In this document: positions 60,708-64,000 of the stretch, one piece after another | How the letters are laid out: each line of letters opens with the position of its first letter | How positions within the stretch are numbered: the stretch's first letter is position 1 | Assembly: GCA_946534895.1 (NCBI GenBank) | Contig: CAMNDE010000005.1 | Location: 21,052 to 85,051, forward strand | DNA from: UBA2943 sp946534895 | GTDB lineage: Bacteria; Bacillota; Clostridia; Christensenellales; Aristaeellaceae | Length of the DNA: 64,000 nt | Direction of reading: 5' to 3' | Position numbers and translations under genes: made by a program | The notes under the pieces: generated by a model | What the model was told of the DNA's origin: nothing | The model's input: only the letters and a program-made list of their open reading frames with translations | The model's database searches: none

Positions 60708-61976
60708 TTATCTCGCGCCTTCCTCAATCATGTGCCGGATGATCTCCACATCGGTTTCGCGCATACCGTCACGCGCAATCTCGCTGACCACACGGATGGT
60801 ATCCTCCACGCCTTTGACCACAATGCCGTCCCCGTCCACAAACTGCGCGTCATGCATGCTCATCTGGGTGCCCAGAAGCCCGGCCTCCACAGCGGAGGCA
60901 ATCTTGGCCGCACAGGAGGACTTGGCCCCGTCACAGATCATGCCCGAATTGATGGCCAGGGTATTGGTGATGCCGTGGGCAATGGAGTCCGCATCCCCGC
61001 CGTACAGGTAATTGATACCGGCGCCGGCCCCGGCTCCCGCACTGGTGGCCCCGCAGTACGCGGACAGTGTTCCGATGCCTGACTTCAGATGAATGGTGAT
61101 CAGGTTGGAAATCAGGAGTGCCCGCAGGAGCTGTTCATGGGACGCGCCCATCTCATTAGCATAGATGATCACAGGCACGGACGCCGTGAGCCCCTGGTTG
61201 CCGCTTCCCGAATTGATGACCACCGGCATTTCACAGCCGTTCATGCGCGCGTCCGAGCCCGCTGCGGCATACGCCTTGGCCCGGTTCTGCACACTGTTGC
61301 CGTAGCTGCGCATCAGAATCTGTCCGATGCAGGCGCCGTAACGGTTTTTCATGCCTTCCTCGGCGATGGCCGTATTGAGCCGGATCTGGGTTTCCAGCAC
61401 TTCCTGCACGTCCTCCAGACGCGCTTCCCGGGCAAACTCCACAATATCGCGGACGTTCAGAAGCCCCCGGTTTTCCGGGCAGGCCATTTCCTCATCGGTA
61501 TAGGGCCTGCGGATCATCCATTCCTCGCCGCAGCGCAGTTCCACCACATTGGTGTGGCTGTCAATAATCCGCACATAGGCATCCCCTGCCTGCACCTGGA
61601 TGTCAAAGGGATTATGGGCCGTGGACTGCACAATCTCCACCTGTACCTTGTTGAGATAGCGGTCCAGCATGTCCATCTGGTCCTCTGTCACAAAGGACAG
61701 CACTTCCAGCTCCCGGTCCGCCTGTCCCAGCAGTATGCCGGCGGCCACGGCCGTTTTCAGGCCCTTGCGCCCGCCTGTATGCGGAACAATCACGCTTTTC
61801 ACGTTCTTGATGATGTTACCGCTGACGGTCAGGCATACCTTTTCCGGAATCTCCCCCAGTGCCTTGCGGACCAGGGCCCCGGCATAGGCCACCGCGATGG
61901 GCTCGGTGCAGCCCATGGCCGGTTTCAGTTCATCCTTCAGAATTTCAATATAGGATCTGTACAGTTTCTCATCCAT
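60708..61976 (-). CDS. L-cysteine desulfidase / L-serine dehydratase-related protein (UPF0597, CyuA-like)
   Basis: 422 residues. Conserved Cys motifs for an iron-sulfur cluster are seen: LKPAMGCTEPIAVAYA at the N-terminus, NGCEMPVVINSGSGNQGL in the middle, LSAYCGATSAGAGAG and MICDGAKSSCAAKI near the C-terminus. Relatives break down L-cysteine to pyruvate, ammonia and sulfide. No signal peptide. GGAGGG lies before the ATG. It is monocistronic and divergent from fbp. Confidence 0.88.
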   Translation of the reverse strand: MDEKLYRSYIEILKDELKPAMGCTEPIAVAYAGALVRKALGEIPEKVCLTVSGNIIKNVKSVIVPHTGGRKGLKTAVAAGILLGQADRELEVLSFVTEDQMDMLDRYLNKVQVEIVQSTAHNPFDIQVQAGDAYVRIIDSHTNVVELRCGEEWMIRRPYTDEEMACPENRGLLNVRDIVEFAREARLEDVQEVLETQIRLNTAIAEEGMKNRYGACIGQILMRSYGNSVQNRAKAYAAAGSDARMNGCEMPVVINSGSGNQGLTASVPVIIYANEMGASHEQLLRALLISNLITIHLKSGIGTLSAYCGATSAGAGAGAGINYLYGGDADSIAHGITNTLAINSGMICDGAKSSCAAKIASAVEAGLLGTQMSMHDAQFVDGDGIVVKGVEDTIRVVSEIARDGMRETDVEIIRHMIEEGAR

Positions 61977-62032
61977 GGTAACGCCCTCCAGAAAGACCCG
62001 GAACGCTCAGCGCCGGAACTGGTGTCAAATGC

Positions 62033-62062
62033 ATGATACATGTCCGGAAGTGTCATGTCCAA
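62033..62062 (-). promoter_or_regulatory. Promoter of the cysteine-desulfidase-family gene
   Basis: On the minus strand TTGGAC (62057-62062), 18 bases and TATCAT (62033-62038). Confidence 0.6.
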
Positions 62063-62142
62063 TCAATTCCCCGGTTCTGCATGAAACTCGGTTGATTCTG
62101 CACGGCGCTCAGGAAAAAGCCGGTCCGTGATCCGCCGGTTCA

Positions 62143-62171
62143 TTGACAAGACCGCTTCGAGCTGTATCATT
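62143..62171 (+). promoter_or_regulatory. Promoter of fbp
   Basis: TTGACA (62143-62148), 17 bases and TATCAT (62166-62171), 40 bases before the start codon. Confidence 0.8.
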
Positions 62172-62211
62172 ATTCTGAACATGCGCACCTTCGACCGATG
62201 GAGGTATCCTA

Positions 62212-64000
62212 TGCAAAGCACAACGGAACAGCTCAAATATCTGCGCCTTCTCGGGGAACAGTATCCCACCATTGAATCCCTCTGTACGGAAATCACACGG
62301 CTCACTTCCCAGCTGAGCCTTCCCAAGGGCACCGAACATTTCATGAGCGATATCCACGGCGAGTACGAAGCCTTCTGTCATATCATGAACAACTGTTCCG
62401 GCGTGATCCGGGAAAAAGTACACCTGTGGCTGGGTGAGCAGCTCACCCAGCGGGAAGCGGATGAACTGTGCACCCTGGTTTATTATCCGGATGTCACGCT
62501 CAGACAGCACCATGCCCGCGGGGAGACCACGCCCGAGTGGTACCGCCGCCAGGTGAATCATCTCATCACCCTTGCGCGCATGCTCTCCTCCAAATATACC
62601 CGCGAAAAGGTCCGCCGGGCCATGCCGGATGACTGGGCCTTTCTCCTGGATGAACTCCTGCATTACCAGGATGACGAGAACACCGCCGCCTCCGAGCAGG
62701 ACGCCAACCGGCGCCGGTATCATGATGCCCTTCTGGACAGCCTGATTTCCACATCCAGCGTGGACAGCCTGATCCAGGCCCTGGCCTTTATGATCAAGCA
62801 TCTGGCGGTGGACCGTCTGCATGTGGTCGGGGACATCTATGACCGCGGTCCCCGGGCAGACAGCATCATGGACATTCTTATGCATCACCATTCCGTGGAC
62901 ATTGAATGGGGCAACCATGATGTGCTCTGGATGGGCGCCGCATCCGGGAGCACCTGCTGCATTGCCGGCGTGCTGCGCAATTCCCTTGCCTACGGAAATA
63001 CGGACATTCTGGAGCGCGGATACGGCATTCCCCTGCGCGAACTGACCATGTTTGCCGAGCGCACCTATCCGGGCATGACGCCGGAGCGCGCCATGCTGCA
63101 CGCCGTAAACATCATGATGTTCAAGCTGGAAGGCCAGCTGATCCGCCGAAACCCCGAGTTCCAGATGGAGGACCGTCTGCTTCTGCACCGTCTGAACACG
63201 GAAAAATACACGATTGACATTGACGGCCGCACCTGGCAGGTGCGGAATCTGCCGCTGCCGACACTCAGTCCCGAAGACCCCTATGCCCTTTCCCCGGAGG
63301 AGGACGCGGTCATGGACGGCCTGCGTCAGGCATTCACCCAGAGCATGCGCCTGCATGAGCATATCGCCTTCCTCTACCGCCGCGGATGGATGTACCGGTG
63401 CTTCAACGGAAATCTTCTGTTCCACGGCTGTGTGCCCATGAACCCCGACGGCTCATTCCTGGTCAAGACCCTCGGCGGCGTGCCTCTGTCCGGAAAACTG
63501 CTGATGGATGAAGCCGATCACATGGCCCGCCGCGCATTCTATACCGGAGATCAGCAGGCTCTTGATTTCATGTGGTACCTCTGGTGCGGGACGGATTCCC
63601 CGGTCTGCGGCCGCCAGATCCGGACCTTTGCCCGGGCCTTCATTGAGGATCCGGCCGCCTGGGAAGAACCACGGAATCCCTATTACGACCTGTACAACAG
63701 TGAGGATATCTGCAGAAAGATCCTCGCGGAATTCGGCCTGGACGATGACAATGCGCACATCATCAACGGACACACGCCCATCCGCGTCACGCACGGGGAA
63801 AGCCCTCTGAAGGCCGGCGGCAGGCTGGTGGTCATAGACGGCGGCTTCTGCCGTGCGTATCAGAAGACCACAGGCATTGCCGGATATACCCTCATTGCTA
63901 ACAGCCACGGCATGCGCCTCATGTCGCACCAGCCCTTCACATCGCTCCAGGACGCCCAGGAAACAGGACGCGACATCCATTCCCAGTCCTTCGAGTTTGA
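62212..64000 (+). CDS. fbp: Class III fructose-1,6-bisphosphatase, C-terminus beyond the window
   Basis: The first 596 residues are present; the family is about 640-670 long. This Firmicute-specific gluconeogenic enzyme dephosphorylates fructose 1,6-bisphosphate using a calcineurin-like metal centre: FMSDIHGEYEAFCHIM, HVVGDIYDRGPRAD, IEWGNHDVLWMGAASGS, and the later INGHTPIRV and VIDGGFCRAYQKTTGIAGYTL. YLRLLGEQYPTI is the usual N-terminal motif. GGAGG lies 6 bases before the ATG. A strong promoter points to housekeeping-level expression. Confidence 0.95.

Noticed and set aside
62109..63425. 438-codon minus-strand frame opposite fbp
   Set aside because: Class III FBPase motifs on the plus strand are unmistakable.

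Overview
The window looks like chromosome of a fairly GC-rich Clostridia-type Firmicute, probably from a gut or rumen lineage. That placement is inference. It rests on a class III fructose-1,6-bisphosphatase, a T-box leader, LplB/LplC-type sugar permeases, a GPH sugar symporter, cellobiose phosphorylase, a paired HTH/Ser-Thr-kinase module and strong AGGAGG ribosome sites. I recognised no tRNA, rRNA, CRISPR array, transposase or phage gene.

Region by region. 1-4.7 kb: the 5' end of a ribosome hibernation factor (minus), a cellobiose phosphorylase (minus), a small conserved hypothetical and a PepV-like dipeptidase (plus). 4.7-10.9 kb: polA with a small FakA-tail-like protein (minus), divergent from glutamyl-Q tRNA synthetase (plus), then an amylosucrase-type GH13 enzyme (plus). 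11-22.3 kb: a translationally coupled six-gene glycoside operon (GPH symporter, GH2, sugar isomerase/epimerase-like, GH78, GH43, GH1; minus) divergent from an AraC-type regulator. An aldo/keto reductase follows at 22.5-23.4 kb.

23.6-41.0 kb is the most unusual part: one minus-strand operon of seven genes with an extended -10 promoter at its head and a terminator at its end. In order of transcription it encodes a carboxylic-acid-reductase-like enzyme (adenylation, carrier, reductase); a polytopic membrane protein with a Clp-N-like head; an FHA/zinc-ribbon Ser/Thr kinase; a PP2C phosphatase; a 2124-residue protein with two kinase, TPR and propeller modules; a fusion of a Clp-like AAA+ unit to an FtsH-like AAA+/M41 protease; and a 106-residue helical protein. 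I read this as a phospho-signalling circuit (kinases, phosphatase, FHA reader) coupled to a soluble unfoldase-protease, a membrane anchor and an aldehyde-forming enzyme. No named system known to me has this gene set. Just upstream lies a second kinase unit (HTH protein plus membrane kinase with leucine-rich repeats).

43.5-47.9 kb: a T-box-controlled operon (Dabb protein, glycerol-dehydrogenase-like enzyme, TrpXYZ-type ABC transporter). Beside it is a truncated oligopeptide-binding-protein remnant. 48.7-51.1 kb: a thioredoxin-fold lipoprotein and a membrane-linked XRE regulator (both minus). 51.4-60.6 kb: a carbohydrate ABC operon (two permeases, binding protein, a hydrolase-like protein, a DUF5107-TPR gene broken by a -1 frameshift, and a Gfo/Idh/MocA oxidoreductase) behind a promoter with an inverted repeat and a cre-like palindrome. 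60.7-64 kb: a cysteine-desulfidase-family protein (minus) divergent from fbp, which runs off the right edge.

The window combines cytoplasmic carbohydrate catabolism, housekeeping genes and the signalling/proteolysis operon. Start codons were chosen by ribosome-site spacing and often differ from the longest open frame.
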